The notes below the pieces were generated by a model. That model saw nothing but the letters and a program-made list of their open reading frames with translations, was not told where the DNA came from and searched no databases. Below, piece after piece: positions 39,334 to 48,161 of a DNA stretch of 64,000 bases (position 1 is its first letter; the number at the start of each line of letters is the position of its first letter). The position numbers and the translations under genes were made by a program. This DNA is from Gammaproteobacteria bacterium (GTDB lineage: Bacteria; Pseudomonadota; Gammaproteobacteria; Xanthomonadales; SZUA-5), in the NCBI GenBank assembly GCA_030430155.1, contig JAUIFV010000002.1, positions 33,378 through 97,377 of the forward strand, in the 5' to 3' direction.

Positions 39334-40552
39334 ATGGCGACCCGCAAAGCGGCCGAGTCCAACTCCGTGGCCGAATCCGGTGGCGCGCCAAGGGCGGCGA
39401 GCGGCCGCAGCAAGCGTGGACGCAATCTGGTGGTCCTCTGCGACGGCACCGGCAACGAGCTGGGGCGCAATCTGTCCAACGTGCTCAAGCTGTATCGCAT
39501 CGCCAGCAAGAATCAGCAGCAGCTGTGCTACTACAGCCCGGGCGTGGGCACCATCGACCTGATCTCGCCGTGGGCGCGGCTGAAGCAGCGGACGCTGGAG
39601 ATACTCGGACTGGCGACCGGCTACGGGTTGGATCAGAACGTGCTCGGCGCCTATCGCTTCCTGATCGCAAACTGGAAACCGGGCGATCGCATCTTTCTGT
39701 TCGGATTCAGCCGCGGCGCCTGGACGGTGCGCGTACTGGCCGGGATGCTGCACCTGATCGGCCTGCTCAAACCGGAGCAGGAAAACATGGCCGAGGCCGC
39801 CCTGGGCACCTACAAGAGGGCCGCAGCAGAGAATGATCTGCCGCTGGCCTGGCACTTCTCTCGGGTGATCGGCGCGCGGACTGTGAGCGTGCACTTTCTA
39901 GGCTGCTGGGACACGGTGGCGTCGATGCTGGTGCCGCGCCCGGATCGTCTGTATCTGCCCAGCCTGGAGACCCTGCCATACACCCGCAAGAATCCGTCGG
40001 TGGCCTGCTTTCGTCACGCCATCGCCATCGATGAGCGGCGAAGGATGTTTCGCCTGGCCGAGTGGGATCCCGATCAGGCCTACGTTGCCAATCCCTACAA
40101 GCCCGACTCAGAGACGGCCCAGGACTGCGTGCAGATGGGCTTTGCCGGGGGTCCATTCGGACGTCGGCGGCGGATATGTAGAAGAACAAAGCGCGCTGTC
40201 GAAGATCCCGCTGATCTGGATGCTTGGCGAGGCCGAGAGCCAGGGCCTGCTGACCAACAAGGCGATGCTGAATCACCTGGCCCACGGTAAACCGCGCAAG
40301 GGCGGCAACGACCAGTACCGTGCGCCGGACCCCGCCGGCCCTGCGCACCGCTCGCTGCGCGGGGCCTGGTGGCTGGCCGAGTACCTGCCCAAGCGGAGTA
40401 AGTACCGGCAATGGCCAGGTGAGTCCTTCGCCGGCCTCTATATCCCTGCTGGCGAGGCTAGACGATTGCCCGCGTCGATCCGGATCCATCCCAGCGTGAG
40501 TCAGCGGATGCAGACATTGCCGGAATACCGACCGGCCAATCTTCCCGACTAG
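39334..40552 (+). pseudogene. DUF2235 alpha/beta-hydrolase (Tle-type lipase family), frameshifted
   Basis: LVVLCDGTGNELGRNLSNVLKLYR, FLFGFSRGAWTVRVLAGMLH; breaks at GGGGG 40147-40151 and continues in another frame as GVHSDVGGGYVEEQSALSKIPLIWMLGEAE. Confidence 0.82.
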
Positions 40553-40578
40553 TCGTATTGCCGCAGATGAGTATCACC

Positions 40579-40659
40579 GTGGGTCGGCGCTGCGCGCTGA
40601 CGCTCTCGGCACACACTGGCGGGCCTAGCCTAGAGCGTCCGATCACAGATCGGACCCAC
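40579..40659 (+). repeat. Dispersed GTGGGTC...GACCCAC repeat, copy 2
   Basis: gtgggtcggcgctgcgcgctgacgct...gcgtccgatcacagatcggacccac. Confidence 0.75.
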
Positions 40660-40734
40660 GACGGAAGATGAGCAGCCCCGACCCACAACTGCTAGCCCGC
40701 GCGCATGTGCTGCAGACGCCGCTAGCTGACCCGA

Positions 40735-43428
40735 TCAGTCCTCGCCCATTCCCAAGGTCTGCCGCAGCATTGCAGGAAAGCCTGCAGCGTGATGCTCGGC
40801 GCTGCCGTTGAGCTGCTGCTGCATCTCCTTCAGTGTCTCCTCGCCCACCGTCCAGCCCAGCGGAATGGGCCGCTGGCCCTGACACAGGCGGAAGTGCCAA
40901 AGGCCCAGACTGCCGTCGGCGCGGAGTCGGTTGCGCAGATCCAGACGGGCCTGTTCGCCGCGCGCAGAACGGGTTTGATAGAGCGCAGTGGCCGGCGCCA
41001 GTATCTCGCCGGCGAGCGTGGCGTTCACGGCTGAGGGCACGCCGCCAGGGCAGCGGTCCTCGCCGTTGGCCATTAGCGGACGGATAGCGACATCGTTGCT
41101 GATATGGACCACGGCGATGCGCTTGCGCCACTCGGACCGCTGCTGCGTGAGCAGGCGATGAAAGTCGGCCAGCGTGGCGGTCCCGGAGTTCTCGTAGTAG
41201 CCACCGTCCACCAGCTGGCCCGGCGTGGCGTAGTGTTTCGGGCACTCGGCGCAGGCCTTGCGCAGCGTCCCGGCCGGGCTGACCAGGGTGAAGCGGGCGC
41301 TGTTGAGGGCGGCGCTGGAGGCAGGCAGCTCGGCCGGCAGCCACTGCGCGCCATCGACAGCGCCGGGGAAGCGGCGCGACATCGCGTCGGTGGCGCAGGT
41401 CTTGCCCTCGCATTCCGGAGCAAAGGGATGTTGGATCAGTCGATAGCCGGATTGCACCACCGTGCTGTTGAGCAGCATGGCCGGGTAGATCTGAGCCGAT
41501 TCGTCGTAGGACAGCGCGGCCAGCGGGCCGGCGAAATGGCCGCCTTCGGTGCTCAGATCGGCAACCGCGTCGGTGTAGCTGCTGATCCAGCGATCCTCCA
41601 AGGCCTGACCGCGATCATTGAAAACCACCGTCGGCAGGAAGCGCTGCAGCTGATCAGCCCCGAAGATGGACCCCAGTACCGGGGTGAGAAAGGGCGTGGT
41701 CATCATGGTGTTGAGCGCGGTGAAATCGTCGCCCTGCCGCGGCGGCACATCACGCATGTAGGCGGCAAAGGCGGCCAAGCCCAGGCTGCCGCCAGACACC
41801 CCGCTGGCGGCCACCGTGCAGTTCCAGAAGGACGCGCCCTTGTTGCCCTGGCGGCTGGCCTTTTCCAACTCCGAGAGCACCAGAGTGGTCCACAGCGCGG
41901 CGCGAATGCCGCCGCCCTCGCTGGAGACCAGATAGATGCGCTGGCAGCCGGGGCGGGTTTGCGCCCAGCCCTCGATGAACTCCGGCACGGTCAAGCGATC
42001 GATGCCGGTGCTCGCGCTTGCCGCCGAGTAGCTCAGTCCGGCCGGCGGCAGATCCACCGACTGCATCTCTCGCACCAGCCGCACCGCGTGGTTGTCGGTC
42101 AGTCCCAGCCAGCTCAGCGCGGTGCCCCACAGCAGGACCAGGGTCAACAGCGGCACGCGATGCTGCCAGGCCCAGTAGACCGGGTAGGTGCTGGCCCAGA
42201 CCAGCCAGCAGGCCGCGCCGAGCACCAACGCCAACGGACCGAAGCGATCGATCAATGCAGGAGCGACCGCACCGACCACGCCGGCCAGGATCAGCACCGC
42301 GATACCGGCGGCATGAAACAGCCGCGAGCGCAGGCTCAAATCGGCCCAGCGCGCGAGTCGGTTGACCTGTGGCTGAGTGTCGATCTCCACCGCCTGAGCC
42401 AGCCAGCCAGCGGCCGGGCCATCTCGTCTGCGCTGTAGCGCCCGCAGCGCCGGTCGCCGCGCCGCGGTCAGGGTGAGCAGCGCCAGCGCCTGCAGCGCGT
42501 ACAGCACCACCCACTGCAGCGCACCGTCGTGGTCACTGGCGGCGTAGCCACAAAGCATGGTCAGCGGAACCACCGTGGCCAGTCCGCGCGGCAACCATTT
42601 GCCCAGCCAGGACCAGTTGCCCTCCAGATCAGCCCGATTGCTCTGCTTGAAGGCATACAGGGTGCGCGCCGAATACCAGATCAGCAGCCCGAGCAGCGCC
42701 GAAAACAGCCAGGCCCAGGTCGCCGCGCTGGCCTCGCCGCCCAGACTGAGCTCGAACAGCTCGGCGATCTGCTCCACCTTCAGGGTCAGCACCGCACCGA
42801 TGATCACCATCAGCAGCGGCACCCGCACCAACAGCAGCAGTTGGCCGGCGATCAGCACCCAGCGCCAGCGTTCGGCCAGCCAGCCGGCGCCAACCAGCCG
42901 GCGCCAGCCGGCGAACAGCAGCAACAGTACAAACAACCCCAGCAGCGCAAACTTCAGCGCCGCGCAAAAGTAGGCGATCTGCAGCGCCAGCGCTGACTCG
43001 AAGCTGCCCAAAAAGTACAGCAGGGCAGTGTTCTCGACGCCATCGAGCAGCGCCGCAGCCGGCACCATGGACTGCAGCAGACGGCGCCTCAAAGTTGCGA
43101 CCTTGGACCAGACCCAGCGCGCCAGCAGCCACCCGGCCAGGCCGTAGCTGAGCGCGAACAGATAGTCCCAGTACAAGCCCTGACGCAGCTGGCTGACGAT
43201 CGCGCTGTCAGCGCTGCAGGCCTGCTCGGCTGCATCGGCGTCCCAGCTGTCGATGATGCTGCAGGCACGCTGCGGGGTCAGCGCAAACTCGAAGCTGACG
43301 ATGTCGAACTTGGCTGGACAATCGCTGCACACCGGCTGTGGCGCCAGCTTCAGCTGCATCGCCAGCATGGCGATCAGGAATCCGACCACCGCGACGATGC
43401 CCACCTTGCGCAGAGCGGATTTGGTCAT
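40735..43428 (-). CDS. Membrane patatin-like phospholipase family protein (patatin B)
   Basis: LVSSEGGGIRAALWTTLVLSELE, ASGVSGGSLGLAAF, VDGGYYENSGTATL; N-terminal multi-TM. Confidence 0.78.
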   Translation of the reverse strand: MTKSALRKVGIVAVVGFLIAMLAMQLKLAPQPVCSDCPAKFDIVSFEFALTPQRACSIIDSWDADAAEQACSADSAIVSQLRQGLYWDYLFALSYGLAGWLLARWVWSKVATLRRRLLQSMVPAAALLDGVENTALLYFLGSFESALALQIAYFCAALKFALLGLFVLLLLFAGWRRLVGAGWLAERWRWVLIAGQLLLLVRVPLLMVIIGAVLTLKVEQIAELFELSLGGEASAATWAWLFSALLGLLIWYSARTLYAFKQSNRADLEGNWSWLGKWLPRGLATVVPLTMLCGYAASDHDGALQWVVLYALQALALLTLTAARRPALRALQRRRDGPAAGWLAQAVEIDTQPQVNRLARWADLSLRSRLFHAAGIAVLILAGVVGAVAPALIDRFGPLALVLGAACWLVWASTYPVYWAWQHRVPLLTLVLLWGTALSWLGLTDNHAVRLVREMQSVDLPPAGLSYSAASASTGIDRLTVPEFIEGWAQTRPGCQRIYLVSSEGGGIRAALWTTLVLSELEKASRQGNKGASFWNCTVAASGVSGGSLGLAAFAAYMRDVPPRQGDDFTALNTMMTTPFLTPVLGSIFGADQLQRFLPTVVFNDRGQALEDRWISSYTDAVADLSTEGGHFAGPLAALSYDESAQIYPAMLLNSTVVQSGYRLIQHPFAPECEGKTCATDAMSRRFPGAVDGAQWLPAELPASSAALNSARFTLVSPAGTLRKACAECPKHYATPGQLVDGGYYENSGTATLADFHRLLTQQRSEWRKRIAVVHISNDVAIRPLMANGEDRCPGGVPSAVNATLAGEILAPATALYQTRSARGEQARLDLRNRLRADGSLGLWHFRLCQGQRPIPLGWTVGEETLKEMQQQLNGSAEHHAAGFPAMLRQTLGMGED

Positions 43429-43442
43429 GGCCAGGTCCCTGA

Positions 43443-44342
43443 TCAGCGCACCGCGGCGCGTTTGTTCGCCGCCAGCGCGGCGCGAATCTGGTCATTCAGC
43501 GGTGCGGCGATCTGTGCAAAGCCGGACTCGGTGGGGTGGATCTCGTCGTACCAGAAGGCATCGTCGTCGGCGCCGGGGAAGTCGGCGAAGTCGGCGTAGC
43601 TGAACAGACCCGGGTGATCGTTCCGGGTCGGCTTGAGCACCTGTTCGCGGAAGCCATCGACCAGCAGCCGCTTGGCGAAGTGTTTGGCTGCCGCCTGGTC
43701 CACCAGCACATGCTGCATCGGCCGCCACAGCCAGGGACCAACATCATCTTTGAGCCAGGCGATAATGCCGATATTGCTGGTGTTCAATTCGCCCGGTACG
43801 CCGATGCGCTTGAGCGGCGCATAGCCGTGACCGACGACCCTGAATTGCGCTCGCTCAGCCTGCACTTTCGCCGCCATCTCCATCAGCAGGCGGTAGCGCT
43901 CGCGGATGCCGCTGAAGGTGCGGCCGGCGTTAAGCAGATCATAGGCCGCATCGGGGTCGATCTTCGGTTCCACACCGGGGTTCTCGGTCCACTTGGCGAA
44001 CACCCTGGCCAAGCGATCGGACAGGCTGTCGTTGCCGCCGGCGCTAACCACCAGCACGTCGAAGGGATTGGCCTTAAGGCGCTTTTCGATGCGGCGCAGC
44101 TCGCGCTTGGCAAACAACTCGCTGGCCAACGCCCCCGGCTTGCCCACCACCATCCCCATACCCTCGATGGTCTTGGCGCTTTGCCGAGCCAGATTCAGAT
44201 ACAGCGGCGTGGAGAACCAGGAGTCACCCCAGTACATCAGCATCGGTCGATCGACCAGCCAGCGGTCCAGATTGCGCCGCTGCCGGGTGCCCCGGCGACC
44301 ATAGACTTCGCGCCAGTCGATCCAGTGATTGATCAATTCCAT
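43443..44342 (-). CDS. SGNH/GDSL hydrolase-like protein, paralog 2
   Basis: MELINHWIDWREVYGRRGTRQRRN...YWGDSWFSTPLYLNLARQSAKT...VVSAGGNDSLSDRLARVF...DEIHPTESGF; paralog of 29038..29934. Confidence 0.8.
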   Translation of the reverse strand: MELINHWIDWREVYGRRGTRQRRNLDRWLVDRPMLMYWGDSWFSTPLYLNLARQSAKTIEGMGMVVGKPGALASELFAKRELRRIEKRLKANPFDVLVVSAGGNDSLSDRLARVFAKWTENPGVEPKIDPDAAYDLLNAGRTFSGIRERYRLLMEMAAKVQAERAQFRVVGHGYAPLKRIGVPGELNTSNIGIIAWLKDDVGPWLWRPMQHVLVDQAAAKHFAKRLLVDGFREQVLKPTRNDHPGLFSYADFADFPGADDDAFWYDEIHPTESGFAQIAAPLNDQIRAALAANKRAAVR

Positions 44343-44511
44343 CGTCGGCTCCCAGTCGGGGTACTGCTGATACCAGTGCGATCAGCGCATCAATTCTCGC
44401 AGGCGAGCAGTTTCTGCACCGCCGAATCGGTCTGGGAACAGGAACTGGGTCGGACGACTGCTCGACCACGACTACGATCTGGGTCAGTGTTTCGCCGGAT
44501 CCCCTTCAAAG

Positions 44512-45246
44512 ATGAATCGCACGCTCTTGTTTATTGCGCTGGTGCTGCTGGCGACCCCGGCCGTGGCCCATAGCCCGCCATCTCTGCGCCTGCTGTTCAT
44601 CGGCAACAGCCTCACCTACAGCAACGATCTGCCGGGAGTGGTCGAAGCCCTGGGTGCCGCCAACGGCGTTGCGGTGACCACGCAAAGCAAGACCAAGGCG
44701 GATTTCGGCCTGCAGGACCATTGGGCCGACAAGCGCACTAGAGCAGCCGTGGCAGCTGGCGGCTGGGACTACGTGGTGATGCAGCAAGGTCCGTCCTCGC
44801 TGCCGGCCAACCAGGCCAACCTGCGCAAGTGGACGCAGCGCTGGGCCAAGCCGATTCGCGCTGGCGGCGCACAGCCGGCGCTGCTGATGGTGTGGCCTTC
44901 GACATCCAGACTGCGCGCCTTTCCCGCCGTCGATCAGGCCTACAGTGACGCCGCAGTGGCCGCCGAAGCCGTCCTGCTGCCGGCCGGGCGGGCGTGGTGG
45001 TCGGCCTGGCAATTGCAGCCGGGTCCGGCGTTGTACAGCAGCGACGGCTTTCACCCCGACCCCACCGGCACCCTGCTGGCGGCGCTGGTGGTCTACGCCG
45101 GATTGACCGGGGTGCTGCCCGCTGAACTGCCGGGCGAGCTTCCGGTTGGGAATTCGCAGCTCAGCATCGACGATGACTTGGAACGGGTGCTGCTGCAGGC
45201 GGCAGCGACCGCGTTGGCCTCGACGCCTGCGGTCGATCCGAACTGA
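44512..45246 (+). CDS. Exported SGNH/GDSL family hydrolase
   Basis: Signal peptide; LLFIGNSLTYSNDLPGVV; DGFHPDPTGTLLAALVVYAGL. Confidence 0.78.
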   Translation: MNRTLLFIALVLLATPAVAHSPPSLRLLFIGNSLTYSNDLPGVVEALGAANGVAVTTQSKTKADFGLQDHWADKRTRAAVAAGGWDYVVMQQGPSSLPANQANLRKWTQRWAKPIRAGGAQPALLMVWPSTSRLRAFPAVDQAYSDAAVAAEAVLLPAGRAWWSAWQLQPGPALYSSDGFHPDPTGTLLAALVVYAGLTGVLPAELPGELPVGNSQLSIDDDLERVLLQAAATALASTPAVDPN

Positions 45247-45254
45247 TTCGAGGA

Positions 45255-46026
45255 TTACTTGGCGAACCGCTCCTGAAAGTAGGCGTGGGATTCGGGCGCG
45301 ATGGCGCTGAACGCGAACGATGCGGAATTCATCGCCCCCAGCCGCTTGGCACAGGCCATCTCCAGGTCCTCTTCCTTGGCCAAATCCTTGTACAGCCGGT
45401 CGTTGGCGCGGCTTTTTTCGAACATAGCCTGCAGACCGCTTTCCAGGCGCGTCGCCGCCTCCGCGGCCTGCTCCGGCCCATCCATCATGCCCAGGTAGAT
45501 CTGCTCTGCCGGACCACGGGCATCCAGCAACGCCTGATTACTGGTCTGCCAACTGTCTTTGGCGAACTTGGCAATGGCCGGGCTGACCTAGGGACTCCCT
45601 GAACAATGCACGCGAGCCGCGTTGCGAGTCCAAATCGTCTGCTGGTAGGCGCAGTCCCGAGAGGCATAGTCATTCTATGCCCGAGGGCTGCAACGCCGCA
45701 GCAGACGATTTGGGCCGCAACCCTTCGGGACGACACCTGAGAAGCCCGCCAGCTGCGTTGGACGTCTTGCCCAGAGCGCCCACTATGGCCTGCGACGCCC
45801 GCCTTACTGGCGAACTTCTCAGGTGCCGTCGCGGCCACGTGCATTGTTCAGGGAGTCCCTCGGGTCCACAGTAGTCGAAAACGCTGTGCGCCATGCCTTC
45901 GTAGTTGGTGACGTCGATCAAGAACTTGGTGACCGCGTCGTACTCGGCCTGATCGTAGTCGAATGCCTTGACTGAAGTTGACATTGCGAGAACCAGGAGC
46001 ACTGGACAAAGCAAGGGTTTGGACAT
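45255..46026 (-). pseudogene. Small exported protein of unknown function interrupted by palindromic element B
   Basis: N-half MSKPLLCPVLLVLAMSTSVKAFDYDQAEYDAVTKFLIDVTNYEGMAHSVFDYCGP (46026 to about 45863); C-half VSPAIAKFAKDSWQTSNQALLDARGPAEQIYLGMM...FQERFAK (about 45592 to 45255). Confidence 0.7.
45588..45862. mobile_element. Palindromic MITE-like element B (about 275 bp) inserted in a gene
   Basis: TIRs agggactccctgaacaatgcacg / cgtgcattgttcagggagtccct; nested stems caaatcgtctgctg/cagcagacgatttg, ggcatag-tcatt-ctatgcc, cacctgagaag/cttctcaggtg. Confidence 0.75.
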
Positions 46027-46132
46027 CTCAAGTCCCAGAGTTGGAGTGCAGAGCAATGGGAACGCAATCGTGCCAATCAGGCAAGCCTGCGCTTGGGTAG
46101 ACTCCTCCATATCCCTGCGGCGTCGACACGCA

Positions 46133-46816
46133 ATGAATGCTGAGATTCCCTGGCGCTGGCTGGTTGCCGCATGCGCGGCGCTGGCCATTGTCGGCTACTA
46201 CGTCGATGGCGGTCAGCTGCTGCACTGGCTGTGCAAGCCGCTGACCACGCTGTTGATCGTGGCGATGGCCTGGCGCACGCCGGGGCCGGCGCCCTATCGC
46301 CGCTGCATCATCATCGGTCTGCTGCTGTCGACCATGGGCGATGTCTTTTTGATGCTGCCGGGCGACTACTTCGTTGCCGGTCTGCTTAGTTTTCTGCTTG
46401 CCCATATCGGCTATTTGATCGCCTTTCGCGCCCGCACTCCGTGGTTTGCCCGTATCGGCCCCTGGCTCGCTTACGGGCTGATCGGGTTGATGGTGGTTGG
46501 GACGCTGTGGTCGGCGATTCCCAATGCGCTGCGCTTGCCCGTGCTGATCTACGTGGTTGCGCTGGCGGCGATGGCGGCGATGGCGGCCACCGTCTGGCTG
46601 ACGCGGCGCGACCACGCCGGGCTATGCGCTGCCGTCGGCGGTGGCTTGTTCCTGCTTTCCGACAGCATCATCGCGATCGATCGCTTCGGCTTTGCATTCG
46701 AATGGTCCAAGGCGCTGATCTTGGTCAGCTACTGGACCGCGCAGTACCTGATCGCGCGCTCCATCCCGGCAGATGGCCAGACCGCTGGATCCGCTCAAGG
46801 AGGCAACCATGAGTAG
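46133..46816 (+). CDS. Lysoplasmalogenase (YhhN family) membrane protein
   Basis: Multi-TM; STMGDVFLMLPGDYFVAGLLSFLLAHIGYLIAF; GGGLFLLSDSIIAIDRF. Confidence 0.83.
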   Translation: MNAEIPWRWLVAACAALAIVGYYVDGGQLLHWLCKPLTTLLIVAMAWRTPGPAPYRRCIIIGLLLSTMGDVFLMLPGDYFVAGLLSFLLAHIGYLIAFRARTPWFARIGPWLAYGLIGLMVVGTLWSAIPNALRLPVLIYVVALAAMAAMAATVWLTRRDHAGLCAAVGGGLFLLSDSIIAIDRFGFAFEWSKALILVSYWTAQYLIARSIPADGQTAGSAQGGNHE

Positions 46817-47951
46817 GCTGTGGCTGTTGATTGCGATGTGCTGCTTCGCCTGCACCGGGTATGCCGAGCGGCTGGAGCAGCTCAACTCACCGCTGCCTGA
46901 TTCCTTCGTCGCCGATCGCATCGGCCTGCTCGCCGAGGACAGCCGAGCCGAGCTCGACCGCCTCGCCGCGGCCTTGGACTCCCGTGGACTGGGCCAGCTG
47001 GCGGTGGTGGTGATCGCCACGACTGACGGCGTCGATCAGCGCCAGTTCGCTACCGAGCTGTTCAATCGCTGGGGCGTGGGCGACGCGCAGCGCAATGACG
47101 GCAGTCTGATCCTGCTCGCCAATGCCGACCGCGCCGCCGAGATCGTGCTCGGTACCGGTATCGACAACGCCGCCAACCGGTCCCATGCCGAGCAGATCAT
47201 GCAGACCCTGATGGTTCCGCAGTTCCGTCAGTCCAAACCCGATCTGGCGCTGCTCAATGGGGCCACCGCGCTGTTGCAGCGGATCTACGGGCTGGATTTG
47301 GCCTTGCCGGTCGAGCAGCCGGCATCGGCGCCTTTGGCCGCGCCATTGACCCCGACGCCAACGCAAAACGACGAGGAAACACCGTGGTTCGGGCTCGCGA
47401 TCATCGCCGCCATCGGCGGTGCTTTGCTGTTCGTGGGATGGCTGGTGTTCGGCTGGCTGTGGCGGGTACTGCGCCGAATCTGGTCCGTGGCCGGATCACT
47501 GTGGTGGCTTACCGGCGCCCGCTGGCGGCAGCGCCGCTGCCATGCCTGCAGCGCACCGACGACCCTGTTGACCGGTGCGGCCAGAGAGCACCAGCTGAGC
47601 GCCGAAGAGCTCACCGAAGAGCGGCTGCGCAGCGTCGCCCATCGGGTCTATGAGTGCGCCGGCTGCGGCGAGGTGGCCAAGGTCGCCCATCGGACGCTGC
47701 TGAACAAATACGAGAGCTGCGAGTGCTGCGGTGCCCGCGCCCAGTACCGCGAGTACGAAGTCCTGGAAGAGGCCAGCTACGGCGCCAAGGGGACGATGCG
47801 CGTGCACACCCGCTGCGAGCACTGCGGTCGACACATCAGCGAGCAACAATCACTGCGGCGACGGCGCCGCCGGCAACGATACAGATCATCGTCCAATGGC
47901 AGCTTCGGCGGCGGCAGCAGCAGCGGCGGCGGGGCCAGCGGGCGCTGGTAG
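46809..47951 (+). CDS. TPM domain-containing (YgcG/Psb32-type) exported membrane protein
   Basis: PDSFVADRIGLLAEDSRAELDRLAAALDSRGLGQLAVVVIATTDG; Cys-rich region; C-terminal SSSGGGASGRW. Confidence 0.8.
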   Translation: MSRLWLLIAMCCFACTGYAERLEQLNSPLPDSFVADRIGLLAEDSRAELDRLAAALDSRGLGQLAVVVIATTDGVDQRQFATELFNRWGVGDAQRNDGSLILLANADRAAEIVLGTGIDNAANRSHAEQIMQTLMVPQFRQSKPDLALLNGATALLQRIYGLDLALPVEQPASAPLAAPLTPTPTQNDEETPWFGLAIIAAIGGALLFVGWLVFGWLWRVLRRIWSVAGSLWWLTGARWRQRRCHACSAPTTLLTGAAREHQLSAEELTEERLRSVAHRVYECAGCGEVAKVAHRTLLNKYESCECCGARAQYREYEVLEEASYGAKGTMRVHTRCEHCGRHISEQQSLRRRRRRQRYRSSSNGSFGGGSSSGGGASGRW

Positions 47952-48161
47952 CAGCGAGAGGCGCTCAGCGACTGGAAGCTGGCCGCGCTACTCAGTCGCA
48001 AAGCGCGATTGAGCTGGCGCGCGGCGTCAGTCCAGCTCGCGACTCGAAATCGGCGGTACTTGCGATACCATCGGTTCACCCGGTGGCATGACGCTGCGCT
48101 GCGATCCGCTACCGCGTCGGAGAGTTTCTCGGGGGGAACCGAAGTTGGGCTTCCGACATCC

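Noticed and set aside
39166-39894. 242-aa minus-strand ORF spanning element A
   Set aside because: Antisense to DUF2235 and reading through the palindrome; no domain
39334-40552. DUF2235 lipase as a type VI secretion effector locus
   Set aside because: No VgrG, PAAR, Hcp or adaptor gene seen nearby; family membership alone is insufficient
41104-42438. 444-aa plus-strand ORF
   Set aside because: Antisense to patatin B
21286-46026. Accessory region as a prophage or ICE
   Set aside because: No integrase, structural, terminase, relaxase or tRNA attachment site seen
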